Below, in pieces: positions 35,385 to 44,459 of a stretch of DNA of 64,000 nucleotides (the first letter of the stretch is position 1; every line of letters begins with the position of its first letter). The DNA lies in assembly GCA_964577055.1 (NCBI GenBank), contig CAZNWC010000007.1:102119-166118 (forward strand), in the 5' to 3' direction. A program made the translations under genes and the position numbers. The stretch comes from PNNG01 sp964577055 (GTDB taxonomy: Bacteria; Bacteroidota; Bacteroidia; UBA7662). The notes beneath the pieces are model-generated. The model was given only the letters and a program-made list of their open reading frames with translations, ran no database searches and was not told where the DNA came from.

Positions 35385-36530
35385 TTATGGTTTGAATGGA
35401 AAGGCAAGGTTAAAACTGCCGCTCTGCAGTTCCATTTGTTCAGATCGGTCAGCGTTGAAAAGTGTGCATTGCAGGGTTCCTTGCAATTGTTTTACGGGTA
35501 GGCCTTCCGAATTATTTGCGAAAGCGTTGATATCGTTGATTTGGAAATAAGCGTCTGATGGCTGATCGCCGAAAGCTGAACTGAAGAGCGTGCCATCTGG
35601 CCTTCTGTATTGAATGCGTAAAGTGCCTGTTTGCAAAGGGTCGTTGAAGGCGCTGCTGCTGGCCCTGAAATTTACGGTGCAGAAAGTAGCCGGATTGGGT
35701 GTAACCTGCTTCACTACTTCGGTGGTACAGCTGCTGTTGAAGGCAGTCATGCGTACCACATTCACACCCCCGCTTCCCAGTACACTTACGGGCATGCTTA
35801 CTTCACTTCCCACAAAGGTGCTGCCGTTGATTTGCCATTGGACGGTGAATGGTGCCGACAAACTGATGCCCATGGCATTGAGTTGGATCACGCTGTTGTT
35901 GTTGAGCAGGCTGTAGTGAAAATCGGCTGTACATTGGGTGTTGATGGGTGCTGCTTGTACGACTTTTTCGAGACTGTTGTTGCAGCCATTGGAAAAAGTG
36001 GAGGTGAGGCGCACCCGGTATTGTCCCTGTGGCAGCAGCAGTTGCGGTGCATTTGCTTGCGTGGTGTGTACCAACTGCCCACTGCTGTCGCGGATTTCCC
36101 ATTGGCTTGAAACCAGCTGATTGCCAATGCCTGGAAACGACTGGTTTTGGAGTTGTAGCTGGAACAGGTTGGCATTGTAACTTCTAAAGAATGGGTAGCG
36201 CTTGCGTTGAAAAATCGAATCGGGGAGCATGGCTGCTGCGGGTTCCAAGGCAGCGTGGTCGCGGATGACAAACTCCCAGGCATTCGGGCAGCTGGTACAG
36301 CCGAATGGTTGCAGGCTGGCTGCGCTTTCGTAAACCTGCCGGGGGTCTTGCTCCACAAGCGTTTGCATGTACAGGCTGTTGGTGCCAGCTTGCAGTTGGA
36401 TTGGCGTGCCATCGAGGGTGGCGGTGAAGTAAAACTGCGGATTGCCACGGACATCGCCTTCTTCAAAGTCGACTGCAGGTTGACAGGCCATTGCGAGTCC
36501 CATTAGCCACAAATAGCATATTTTTCTCAT
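35385..36530 (-). CDS. Lipoprotein with PKD-like region
   Basis: A 381-residue putative outer-membrane or surface lipoprotein: signal with LAMAC (Cys 16), then an Asp/Glu-rich stretch (DFEEGDV). Later segments such as QYRVRLTSTFSNGC and the following repeat resemble PKD or Ig-like folds. Cysteines are frequent in the mature part. ATG at 36530 is chosen because it overlaps the stop of the upstream anti-sigma-like gene by four bases. It is the last gene of the sigma factor unit and could be its output or a sensor partner; that is inference. Confidence 0.75.
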   Translation of the reverse strand: MRKICYLWLMGLAMACQPAVDFEEGDVRGNPQFYFTATLDGTPIQLQAGTNSLYMQTLVEQDPRQVYESAASLQPFGCTSCPNAWEFVIRDHAALEPAAAMLPDSIFQRKRYPFFRSYNANLFQLQLQNQSFPGIGNQLVSSQWEIRDSSGQLVHTTQANAPQLLLPQGQYRVRLTSTFSNGCNNSLEKVVQAAPINTQCTADFHYSLLNNNSVIQLNAMGISLSAPFTVQWQINGSTFVGSEVSMPVSVLGSGGVNVVRMTAFNSSCTTEVVKQVTPNPATFCTVNFRASSSAFNDPLQTGTLRIQYRRPDGTLFSSAFGDQPSDAYFQINDINAFANNSEGLPVKQLQGTLQCTLFNADRSEQMELQSGSFNLAFPFKP

Positions 36531-37690
36531 GGTAGTTGACGTTGAAAAAGGTGGTATTGCAGGTGCAGCTGCCAGGGAGATGCTGGAGCCAAGTTGGTTG
36601 ATCTGGCGCTGGGTGTTCGGAATTGGTATTGAATGCCCAAGCAGAAGGCGGGATTGATGTCGAATTGGTAGCCAACAGCGGGAAGCCAACGGGGCAATTG
36701 GGCTTGTGGCCAAGGGGCGTTGCCGGTGGTTGTGATGGTTTGGGTGGGGGCATCTTGCCTTTCGGTGCTGGTGGTGAGTTGGTAGCGTGAAAAGAGATAC
36801 TGTTGGTAGGTAAGGGCTGCATACAAACGGTGCTTGTTTTTAGCATAGCCTACCAACAGGGTGTTTTGGAGGGACCAATAGTCGCGCAGTTGAAGTGTTT
36901 TGGTTGTTTTTTCTTCACCGAAATCATACCGAATGGCAGTATTGGTATAGGTCCAATTGTTTAGTCCTTGCAGTTGCATTCCGCTAAGCCATTGGCCGTA
37001 TAGCCCGTTCTCCCATTGCACACCGGCGAATGCTCCTCCCTGGATATTGAGCTGTGTAGCACCGCGTTCGTGTGTGGGAGTTAGGCTTGGCTGGGTGGCA
37101 GTCCAAAAGCCCAACGAAAGGGTGGGAGGCGTTTTTACCGGTTGCCGATCGAAGACAAAGGACACATTGGGCCGCTTTTCTGGCAGGGCTTGTGCGATGG
37201 TGCTGCGGGAAAGCAGCATTTTGCGCAATGGAAGGAAGCTGAAGGCAGCATACTTGTTAGGGGTGGTGTCTACACTGGTTGAAGGAACCGCGGCTGGGGC
37301 AAGCGCCGATACATTTTGTTGTTGGCCTTTTCGGGGGTTATTGGCGAAGAAAGTGCGATTTGATTGTTCAGTAGCCTTGCGCTCAGTGGCTCGAGCGCTT
37401 TCCACCTGCGGGTTTGCTGGCGTAGGTGAGGCGATGTTGGCACCGACAATTGCCGAAGCCTCATTCGCCGACACGCTATTTTGCGTTTGGGTGCCAGTTG
37501 GTTGCGTGCTGAAGGCCCACCATGCCGTACCGATGGCAATGGCCGGTAACAGCCACAACCAGCCCAAAGCCCGCCGTTTGCGCTTTTTTTGCAAAAGGAC
37601 CTGTGCTTTGTGCCAATCGGCTTCCTGGTAAGGGAAGTCTTGGCCGTCGAGCAGCTCACGTATCTTTTTATCGAAGGATTCAGCTTCCAT
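36527..37690 (-). CDS. Anti-sigma-like N-terminus, membrane segment and beta-barrel-like C-terminus
   Basis: A 387-residue protein of mixed build. Residues about 1-40 are charged and helical (FDKKIRELLDGQ, WHKAQVLLQKKRKRR), like the sigma-binding end of anti-sigma factors. One membrane segment follows (about 42-60, LGWLWLLPAIAIGTAWWAF), then a Ser/Thr/Ala/Pro-rich linker (about 62-150). The last about 190 residues alternate polar and aromatic residues with barrel-like turns (GGAFAGVQWENGLYGQWLSG). It starts inside the sigma factor gene's 3' end, which fits an anti-sigma partner. If the C-terminus truly inserts in the outer membrane, the protein would span both membranes. Confidence 0.7.
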   Translation of the reverse strand: MEAESFDKKIRELLDGQDFPYQEADWHKAQVLLQKKRKRRALGWLWLLPAIAIGTAWWAFSTQPTGTQTQNSVSANEASAIVGANIASPTPANPQVESARATERKATEQSNRTFFANNPRKGQQQNVSALAPAAVPSTSVDTTPNKYAAFSFLPLRKMLLSRSTIAQALPEKRPNVSFVFDRQPVKTPPTLSLGFWTATQPSLTPTHERGATQLNIQGGAFAGVQWENGLYGQWLSGMQLQGLNNWTYTNTAIRYDFGEEKTTKTLQLRDYWSLQNTLLVGYAKNKHRLYAALTYQQYLFSRYQLTTSTERQDAPTQTITTTGNAPWPQAQLPRWLPAVGYQFDINPAFCLGIQYQFRTPSARSTNLAPASPWQLHLQYHLFQRQLP

Positions 37691-38243
37691 AGGGTGTTCC
37701 CTCCATTTTGAATATCATTTTTTGCAAGAGCGATCGTGCATGCATGAGGTGCCATTTTGAAGTGTTTTCACTGATGGCCAGCATATCGCCAATTTCTTTG
37801 TGCTTGTAACCATCTACTACGTACAGGTTAAATACGGTAGCGCTCATGGGCGGAAGTTGGCGGATCATCTTGAGTAATTGTTCGTAGTTGAGCTGATCGC
37901 CAATGTCATACCCCTCATCGGGAGTATTCAGCTGCGTTACCAGGTCATAGTCGGCGGCATGGTTGAATTCACGGTATTTTTTATCGGCACGCATCAAATT
38001 CAGGATAAAGTTCACGGCCAACCGCTTCAGCCAGGGTTCAAAAGGCAATTCGGGTTTGTATTTATTGAGCTGCTTGAGCAGGTGCATGAATATTTGATTC
38101 AGGTAATCAGCAGCCTCCTCGCGCGAGCTTGCATAGCGGATGCAGACGCGCATGAGCGGACTGTACACCAGCTGGTACAACTGGTGCTGTGCCTTTGGTT
38201 TCCCTTGCAGACACAGCCGAATCAAATCATTGTTGAGCTCCAT
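37680..38243 (-). CDS. ECF-type RNA polymerase sigma factor
   Basis: Sigma-70 family factor of the extracytoplasmic function class, 187 residues. Region 2 lies at about 20-85 (YSPLMRVCIRYASSREEAADYLNQIF), region 4 at about 125-180 with the helix-turn-helix GYKHKEIGDMLAISENTSKWHL in part. It heads a three-gene unit with the anti-sigma-like gene (11-base overlap) and the lipoprotein. The trigger and regulon are unknown. Confidence 0.9.
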   Translation of the reverse strand: MELNNDLIRLCLQGKPKAQHQLYQLVYSPLMRVCIRYASSREEAADYLNQIFMHLLKQLNKYKPELPFEPWLKRLAVNFILNLMRADKKYREFNHAADYDLVTQLNTPDEGYDIGDQLNYEQLLKMIRQLPPMSATVFNLYVVDGYKHKEIGDMLAISENTSKWHLMHARSLLQKMIFKMEGTPYGS

Positions 38244-38249
38244 ACAAAA

Positions 38250-38281
38250 TGCCGGAGTCGCCCACGAAAGGCAACTCCGGC
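38250..38281 (-). terminator. Terminator-like hairpin between the T9SS gene and the sigma factor gene
   Basis: An eight-pair stem GCCGGAGT/ACTCCGGC (38251-38258 with 38274-38281) is followed on the - strand by ATTTTG. It lies after the stop of the T9SS protein gene at 38299, so it probably ends that transcript just before the sigma factor gene. Confidence 0.6.
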
Positions 38282-38298
38282 TGGGTCAGGGTTTGATT

Positions 38299-39903
38299 TT
38301 ACTGTTTTACGATGCGTTGTGCCGTAAAGCTGTTGGCGCTGCGCATTTCGAGTAAATAAATGCCGGCGGGAATGCCATCGAGCGACAGGCGATGAGTAGC
38401 CTCACCTTCGTTCATCAGCCATGTGGTGCTTTGCAAAGTGCGACCGGTGATGTCGAGGAGTTTGAGCTCGACTTGTCCCGACTGCTGACTCGATAAATTG
38501 ATGTTCAAAACATTAGTCGCCGGATTGGGATAGACCCCATCGATGCGCACACCAATTTCTACCAAGCTCGCTGCGATGCCCGACTGGTTTACCGTGAAGT
38601 GCAACTGCGCATTTGGATTGCTGCTGCTGAGGGTGAAGGGATAAGGAGTGAAGGCCACGCCCATCATTTCTACGTGCATTTTATAGCTGCCAAAGGCCAG
38701 GTTGCTCATGTTGTAAACCCCTTGGGCATTGGTATGCACCGCCTTGAGTACTTGGCCTTGCAGGTCGTGCAATTGCAATTGTACTCCCGGCATGCCTGTG
38801 CTGCCTGTAATGGGCAATCCACCCTGGTTAACGCCACCTCCGGCGCTGCCACCTCCGCCTCCGGTGCCAACGGCTGCTTGCAGGGCAATGGAAATAACCA
38901 CCGAATTTCCACCACCCAAGTTGAAGGTACTGGCAGCCGACCAGGTAGTTGCATTGCCAAAGTAGGTAGGTACAAAATTGGCGGCATTTCCGGTCATGAG
39001 GGTAGCGAGGATGGAATGGGTGCCTGTGCGGTTGGTGGGCAAATAGAAGGGGGCAAATCCCATCGAATCGAGCGTATAAAAAGTATCAACAGGTGTCCAG
39101 ATGTTGTTTTGGACCTCAATCAAAATCAAGCGGATTGAATCGTTCTGCATGGGGTTAGCAGGCGTATTGCCGGTGACTGTTCCGATGAGGTAATTGGTGG
39201 GTGAGCCGGTGCTTTGCTGCAGTACCAAGGGTTGAAGCTGCACCGTTATTCCAGCCAAACTGGTGATGATGGTGGCTTGGCTGAGTTGGGTGGTATTGCC
39301 ATACCATGTGGGCAAGTAGTTGTTTGCCGATGCCGATCCTGCCGTGAGTTCGGCTTTGATCAAATGCTGTGCGGCACCTGGACGCGCCTGGAAACAATAG
39401 GGTATAGATCCTAGGCCAGTGCTGTCCCAGCGATAAATGGTGGTATCGAGTATTGGTCCGCCAGCGCCAAATCGGTACAACGAAATGGCCGCGGTATCAC
39501 CAACTGCCAGTGGCTGCACGCTGCCACACATCCAACCACCCGTAGGGGGTGGCAGGCTACCACAGAAAAAGTTGAGTACTACCAATGGGTTGGAGGGACT
39601 CCAGTTGGCCGAATCGTAAAGCACCGTGCCATTGCAAACGTAAATGCCTGTTACCCCACCGTTCGGCACATTGGGGTTAAATAAATAAGAATTACTGAAA
39701 AAGCCCATAGAGTCGGTTTGCAGACTGTCCATGATGCTGGTAGCAGGGTTGCCTGTATTGATCATCAATACCACCCACTGGTTGGGAATGCCTTGGGTGG
39801 TGCCGGGTACACGCACATAGCCTTGTACATTAACCGCCTGGGCTTGAGCTTGTACGATGAGGCCGCCGGCCAGCATCGTCCATAAAAGTAATTTTTTGAA
39901 CAT
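38299..39903 (-). CDS. T9SS type A sorting domain protein (paralog 1)
   Basis: Exported protein of 534 residues predicted to be secreted by the type IX system. It has a signal peptide (about 1-21) and a long Ser/Thr/Asn-rich body. A Gly-rich linker (about 345-360) leads to a carboxypeptidase-regulatory-like domain (GVQLQLHDLQGQVLKAVHTN). The C-terminal sorting domain runs from VYPNPATN (about 458) to the end AQRIVKQ. It is a tandem paralog of the gene at 40175-41767. No enzyme domain was recognised. Confidence 0.88.
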   Translation of the reverse strand: MFKKLLLWTMLAGGLIVQAQAQAVNVQGYVRVPGTTQGIPNQWVVLMINTGNPATSIMDSLQTDSMGFFSNSYLFNPNVPNGGVTGIYVCNGTVLYDSANWSPSNPLVVLNFFCGSLPPPTGGWMCGSVQPLAVGDTAAISLYRFGAGGPILDTTIYRWDSTGLGSIPYCFQARPGAAQHLIKAELTAGSASANNYLPTWYGNTTQLSQATIITSLAGITVQLQPLVLQQSTGSPTNYLIGTVTGNTPANPMQNDSIRLILIEVQNNIWTPVDTFYTLDSMGFAPFYLPTNRTGTHSILATLMTGNAANFVPTYFGNATTWSAASTFNLGGGNSVVISIALQAAVGTGGGGGSAGGGVNQGGLPITGSTGMPGVQLQLHDLQGQVLKAVHTNAQGVYNMSNLAFGSYKMHVEMMGVAFTPYPFTLSSSNPNAQLHFTVNQSGIAASLVEIGVRIDGVYPNPATNVLNINLSSQQSGQVELKLLDITGRTLQSTTWLMNEGEATHRLSLDGIPAGIYLLEMRSANSFTAQRIVKQ

Positions 39904-40130
39904 GTTTTTTAGGTTTACTTAAGGCTTATACACATGCATTTCGTTAATGGTTGGGTGACTGCCTTTCATTTAAATGCAGCACTTTGATTTTTTAGTCAAG
40001 CAATTATTTCGAGATGCTTTGCATGCACCAGTGAACAGGCTTTCAAACGCAAATTAGCTCGATTTCCATAGACCTACAAACGGAAGACGGATGCATGGGA
40101 GCTTTGAAAAGGCACAGGTATTCAAAAAAA

Positions 40131-40157
40131 AAGGAGTTGCCATAGCAACTCCTTTTT
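40131..40157 (-). terminator. Terminator after T9SS paralog 2
   Basis: A ten-pair stem AAGGAGTTGC/GCAACTCCTT with loop CATA (40131-40154), with runs of A on the left and T on the right. On the - strand it follows the stop at 40175. The rest of the 39904-40174 spacer shows no gene. Confidence 0.85.
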
Positions 40158-40174
40158 TCAATACCGTTTAAATT

Positions 40175-41767
40175 TTATTGCACTATCAATCTTTGTGTAC
40201 TGCGCTTTCCAGCACTTTCAATTTCCATGAAATACATGCCCGGCGTTACGCCATCTACCCCAAAAGTAAACTCGTTGGTGCCTTCAGTGAGGTCGTAGTT
40301 GCGTTGGGCAACCAAACGGCCTTGCAAGTCGAGTAAACGTGCCTTTAACTGGCCGACTTCGTTGCCTGTGAGGCGGATGTAGGCTTGGCCCTGCACTGGA
40401 TTCGGGTAAATGCCTTCCAGGGTAAATGCTTCTTGTAAAAGGCTGGCAGCAATTCCTTGGTTCGACACTGAAAAGTGGATTTGTGGGTTCGGATTGCTCG
40501 TGCTGATACTGAAAGCATAAGGGGTAAAGGCCACGCCCATCATTTCTACATGCAATTTGTAATCGCCGTAGGGCAATTGACTAAAATTATAGCTGCCTTG
40601 GGTGTTCGAATGGGTGGCTTTGAGCACTTGGCCGCCTGTACTTTGCAACTGAACTTGAACACCTGGGATGCCAGCATTACCCGTTACGGGCAATCCGTTT
40701 TGGTTAACACCACCCCCTACGCCTCCATTGCCACCTCCAGTACCGCCTGCAGCTGCCAAGGTAATGAAGGCATTGGCTGTGCTTCCGTTGACCAAACTAA
40801 AAGTTTGTGCCTGCGACCAGGTGGTTACATTGCCCAGGTAGGTAGGTACGTAGTTGGCAGCGTTGCCCGACATCAAAGTGGCGAGCAACGAAAACTGTCC
40901 GATGCGGTTAACCGGGATGTTGAAATAAGCCACACCAGCCGAGTCAATCACAAACAGGGTGTCGATAGGCGCCCAAATGCCGTTTTGCACTTCAATGAGG
41001 ATAAGTCTCACCGTGTCGAGCTGGCCGAAAGCTGGGCTAGTGAAGCCGCTTACGGTACCAAATATGCTGTTCACAGGCGTTGAAACCGTGCTTTGTAAGA
41101 CAATGTTGGCAATAGGTGCCGAAGTAGGCACAAAGATCGATTGGGCTGAAATTATGTTGGTGGTATTTCCAAACCAAGTGGGCAAGTATGTTGCGGCATT
41201 TACAGATCCTGGACTTAAGCTTGCCCGCATGCGATAAGTGCCGTTCATGGCCCGCACACAATAAGCTGCAAAGCCTGTTCCGGTGCTGTCGGTTACCAGA
41301 ATGGTGGTATCGGGTAAAAACGCTCCACCGGTCATGCGGAACAATTCAAGGATGGCTGTATCGCCAGCAGCCAAGGGCGAAAGGTTGCCACAAATAAAAC
41401 GAGGGGTAGGTGGTGTGGGACTTCCGGTGCAAAACAAATTAATGGTGGAAGTCATATTGCCTGGGAACCAAGCAGAGGAGTCTACAGAAAAACCATTCCC
41501 GCACAAAGCTTGTGCAAGTACAATGCCGCTCGTCCAGCCAGGAGGTATGCTGTAAATTCTTGAAAAATTGCCCAATGAATCGGTGAAAACCGTATCCACA
41601 ACGGCACCTGGTTGGTTGAAGTTGATGATCAACACAATGGGATGACCGGGTATGCCTTGTGCTGTGATGGAGGCCCGATAGCTACCATTCACGTTGAGTG
41701 TGAGGCCTTGGGCTAATATGCTGCTACTGCCAAGCAGTAACACCATCAGGAGTAGTTTTTTTATCAT
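40175..41767 (-). CDS. T9SS type A sorting domain protein (paralog 2)
   Basis: A 530-residue exported protein with the same build as its neighbour at 38299-39903: signal peptide (about 1-19), long body, Gly-rich linker (about 341-353), a regulatory-like domain (GVQVQLQSTGGQVLKATHSN) and a C-terminal sorting domain from IYPNPVQG (about 452) to QRLIVQ. Shared stretches such as HVEMMGVAFTPY and the IAASL segment show recent duplication or strong constraint. Function is unknown; surface attachment or secretion by T9SS is expected. Confidence 0.88.
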   Translation of the reverse strand: MIKKLLLMVLLLGSSSILAQGLTLNVNGSYRASITAQGIPGHPIVLIINFNQPGAVVDTVFTDSLGNFSRIYSIPPGWTSGIVLAQALCGNGFSVDSSAWFPGNMTSTINLFCTGSPTPPTPRFICGNLSPLAAGDTAILELFRMTGGAFLPDTTILVTDSTGTGFAAYCVRAMNGTYRMRASLSPGSVNAATYLPTWFGNTTNIISAQSIFVPTSAPIANIVLQSTVSTPVNSIFGTVSGFTSPAFGQLDTVRLILIEVQNGIWAPIDTLFVIDSAGVAYFNIPVNRIGQFSLLATLMSGNAANYVPTYLGNVTTWSQAQTFSLVNGSTANAFITLAAAGGTGGGNGGVGGGVNQNGLPVTGNAGIPGVQVQLQSTGGQVLKATHSNTQGSYNFSQLPYGDYKLHVEMMGVAFTPYAFSISTSNPNPQIHFSVSNQGIAASLLQEAFTLEGIYPNPVQGQAYIRLTGNEVGQLKARLLDLQGRLVAQRNYDLTEGTNEFTFGVDGVTPGMYFMEIESAGKRSTQRLIVQ

Positions 41768-41865
41768 GGCGGAAGGGTTTATTACCCAAGTACCCAGCCA
41801 AGAGGTGAAAGGTTGGGTCGGCTAACTTTTTTAAAACCAACGAAATGGATTGCTGTTTTGAAGAT

Positions 41866-42321
41866 ATGAAAAATTGGATCATTATCGCATTTTTAGTTGT
41901 TGGGTTGGGTTCGGTCCATGCCCAAACAGATACCGCCGCAATACCAGCCGTGATAGCCGCTTATGATGGCCAGAGCATCCGTTTATTGGGTGAGGGTATG
42001 GGGTATGTGCAAGGGAATACCGTACAAGATCCAAGTATTTTCGACCGAAAAATGCGCGGTCAATTGCAAGGCGATTCCGCCAATTTGTTGATCGATGCAT
42101 CTATAAAAAACCAGAGAAGAGGCTTTTTTAACGGACTTGGTGGACTCATTTTAACTGGAGCAGGTATTGCTGCAGCGGCTCATACTCCTGTTGGATGGGC
42201 AGTGGTGCTGGGAGGGGCAATTTGGTATGGCATAGGAATCCAACAGTCTAACAAAGGTGCCGAGCAGCTGCACCATGCCATTTGGCACCACAACCGCGCC
42301 ATCTTGATTGGGGTGCGTTAA
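41866..42321 (+). CDS. Exported protein of unknown function
   Basis: A 151-residue protein with a signal peptide (about 1-19, cleavage after VHAQ). The middle (about 35-85) is polar; a Gly/Ala-rich hydrophobic region follows (about 92-125, GGLILTGAGIAAAAHTPVG), then a His-containing tail (LHHAIWHHNRAI). An ATG at 41845 is in frame, but 41866 places the signal peptide at the start. It is convergent with the VWA gene. No family was recognised. Confidence 0.65.
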   Translation: MKNWIIIAFLVVGLGSVHAQTDTAAIPAVIAAYDGQSIRLLGEGMGYVQGNTVQDPSIFDRKMRGQLQGDSANLLIDASIKNQRRGFFNGLGGLILTGAGIAAAAHTPVGWAVVLGGAIWYGIGIQQSNKGAEQLHHAIWHHNRAILIGVR

Positions 42322-42333
42322 TGACCGTTACAT

Positions 42334-44436
42334 TTATCTCAACCCCCAATAACGGCGCAGCACCCACTCAAAAGAGAGCAACAACGCAATCAGACCCAGG
42401 AGCCATTCGAGGCTGATGAGTTCGCGCAAACGCGATTCGTAATAACTCGTTGGGGTGGTGGCTTGCGAAGCCTGCAACCAAGGGAGCAAGCTGTCGATGG
42501 GGTTTTCGCCGGGCAGCATTCGGCCGCCGCTGAGGGCCGACCATTGTGCCAAAAGGCGGTGGTTGGCCACGCGGTCGTTTTGTTCGAGATCGAGCGCGGC
42601 AACGGCAAATGCCCCTTGTTGGGTCAAACGTTTGCCCGAAAAATTTACCTCTGCTTGCCAGCTGTAATTTCCAGGCGGAAGAGCGCCCGCATTGAGCAAG
42701 TAGTTTTTGTTGCTTCGGCCCATGACATAGCTAAAGCGTTGGTTCTGTTCGTTTTTGATTTCTATGCGTACATCGGCATCGTTCACCGCTTCTCGACTGT
42801 CGTTGCGCAATGTGGCTTCAAAGTAAATGTCGTCTTGTTCTTGGTACAGGTTTTTGCTTGTGCGTACTACAAAAGGGTCTTTCGACTCGGTAATGGCCAA
42901 AAACTGCAGGCTTTTGCCCACTACTTCGGCAGCCACAGCGGTGTTTTGGCGTTGCTCGGCAGATGCGAGTTGCCAACGCCACAATCCTTCGCCCAAAAGC
43001 AGGGCTTCGCGGGGTTGGCTCAAGGCATTGTAGGCCAGCAGAGGCATATCGGTTGTCAATTGCCCGATGCGTTGCTGCAGCAAAGCACTTCCTTGCACTT
43101 TTAACTGGTAATCGGCAAAGGGTACATCCAGTGGCGGAAGCTGCATCATGGCCGTTTCCCATGTTTCAGGAGTTTGGAACAAACCAAAATCGGCCTTTAA
43201 ACCTGGCAACACCTTGTTGGCACTTCCGGCGCGCGCTTGTATTTGCACTGTTTGCTGTGCCTGTTGCAAGGCAGGAAGCGTGGTTTGGCTGCCTACCATG
43301 AACCAACGTGGCAAGCCAAGTTGCTGAATGCTTTGCAACCATGCCGCACTGTAGGTTGCAGTGGAGGGCAATTGGTGCAAGATGGCCAAATCAAATTTTC
43401 CATCGATGTTGACGCCCTGGGTGGCATAGCGCAGCACCAATTCGTATTGAGGATTATCTTGAATGGCTTGCCGGATGAGGCCTAGATCGGGGTGGGGAGC
43501 ATGGGCTACCAACAAAATGCGGGTGCGCATGTCCATGACTTCGGTGTAGAAGTCGCGGCTGTTGTTGGCAGTGCTGTTGTTGTCTTCATCGGCAATGCTG
43601 GCCCGCAGCCTGTACTTGCGCAATCCGGCCTCTTTGCCTGCCTGGGCGACCATGGATAGGGTGGTATAAAAGCGATCGCGGTTTACGTTCACTGTTTGGC
43701 TGGCCAACACCTTGTTTCCACCCGGTTCTACCGATTCGAGGGTGATTTGCGCCTGTCGCCCATTTAACTTATTGATTTCAAGGTCGATTTGCACGCCAAA
43801 ATCATTGTTGATGAACACGCGGTTGTTGGCACGTACCGCCCTTATGCGCAAATCACGCTTCAAGCTGGTGTCGCCCAATGGCCAGGCATAAATGGGAGTG
43901 CCCCACTTTTCGATCAGCGAAAGCGGATCATACCCCCGGTTTTGGATGCCATCGGTAGCCAATACAACTCCCGCTACGCGCTTGCCACTGTAGCGTTGCA
44001 AAAGGGTTTCGAATACACGGCTGTAGTCGGTGGCTTTTTCACCGAAATCGAAGGATACCGTATCGTTTAGTTCAGCGCCAAATCCAAAGCTGCGCAGCTC
44101 AACTGCTTCTCCCAATTGGTCGGTGATGGCCGTTTGCAGTGCTTGCATTTTGTTGCGCAAGGCATTGCTGTCGGCTTGCAGCAAAGACGCACTGTTGTCG
44201 AAAGCCAACACAAGCACCGGCTTCTCCACGATTTTTTTATCGGTGCGCAAATAGGGGTTGAGCAGCAAAAGGGCCAAAAGGGCTACCGACAGCCCCCGCA
44301 AAACCGCCAAACCAAAAGCAGGTGCTTTTTGCAGCTGGTCGGATACATAACGGCGGTATTGCAACCAGGCAAACAACAAGCCGAGCAGCAAGCAGCCCGG
44401 CAAATACCACCACGAAAATTGCGTCAATAAACCCAT
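42334..44436 (-). CDS. Membrane protein with von Willebrand factor A-like domain
   Basis: A 700-residue protein with membrane segments near the N-terminus (about 10-25 and 44-62) and at the C-terminus (about 677-693). A VWA-like domain starts at about 72: VLAFDNSASLL carries the MIDAS DxSxS pattern, and VVLATDGIQNRG supplies a TDG motif. The middle resembles large BatA/CARDB-like periplasmic proteins. It follows fabG by 23 bases on the same strand and may be cotranscribed. A cell-envelope role is likely but unproven. Confidence 0.8.
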   Translation of the reverse strand: MGLLTQFSWWYLPGCLLLGLLFAWLQYRRYVSDQLQKAPAFGLAVLRGLSVALLALLLLNPYLRTDKKIVEKPVLVLAFDNSASLLQADSNALRNKMQALQTAITDQLGEAVELRSFGFGAELNDTVSFDFGEKATDYSRVFETLLQRYSGKRVAGVVLATDGIQNRGYDPLSLIEKWGTPIYAWPLGDTSLKRDLRIRAVRANNRVFINNDFGVQIDLEINKLNGRQAQITLESVEPGGNKVLASQTVNVNRDRFYTTLSMVAQAGKEAGLRKYRLRASIADEDNNSTANNSRDFYTEVMDMRTRILLVAHAPHPDLGLIRQAIQDNPQYELVLRYATQGVNIDGKFDLAILHQLPSTATYSAAWLQSIQQLGLPRWFMVGSQTTLPALQQAQQTVQIQARAGSANKVLPGLKADFGLFQTPETWETAMMQLPPLDVPFADYQLKVQGSALLQQRIGQLTTDMPLLAYNALSQPREALLLGEGLWRWQLASAEQRQNTAVAAEVVGKSLQFLAITESKDPFVVRTSKNLYQEQDDIYFEATLRNDSREAVNDADVRIEIKNEQNQRFSYVMGRSNKNYLLNAGALPPGNYSWQAEVNFSGKRLTQQGAFAVAALDLEQNDRVANHRLLAQWSALSGGRMLPGENPIDSLLPWLQASQATTPTSYYESRLRELISLEWLLGLIALLLSFEWVLRRYWGLR

Positions 44437-44459
44437 GCAGCCCTACACCCCCTTGACGC

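Noticed and set aside
39904..40130. A possible small RNA or tRNA in the spacer between the two T9SS genes
   Set aside because: No cloverleaf, promoter box or paired structure other than the terminator at 40131-40157 was found.
42463..43104. A 213-codon + strand frame opposite the VWA gene
   Set aside because: It has the Val/Phe/Cys bias of antisense translation and no recognisable motif; the - strand gene is well supported.
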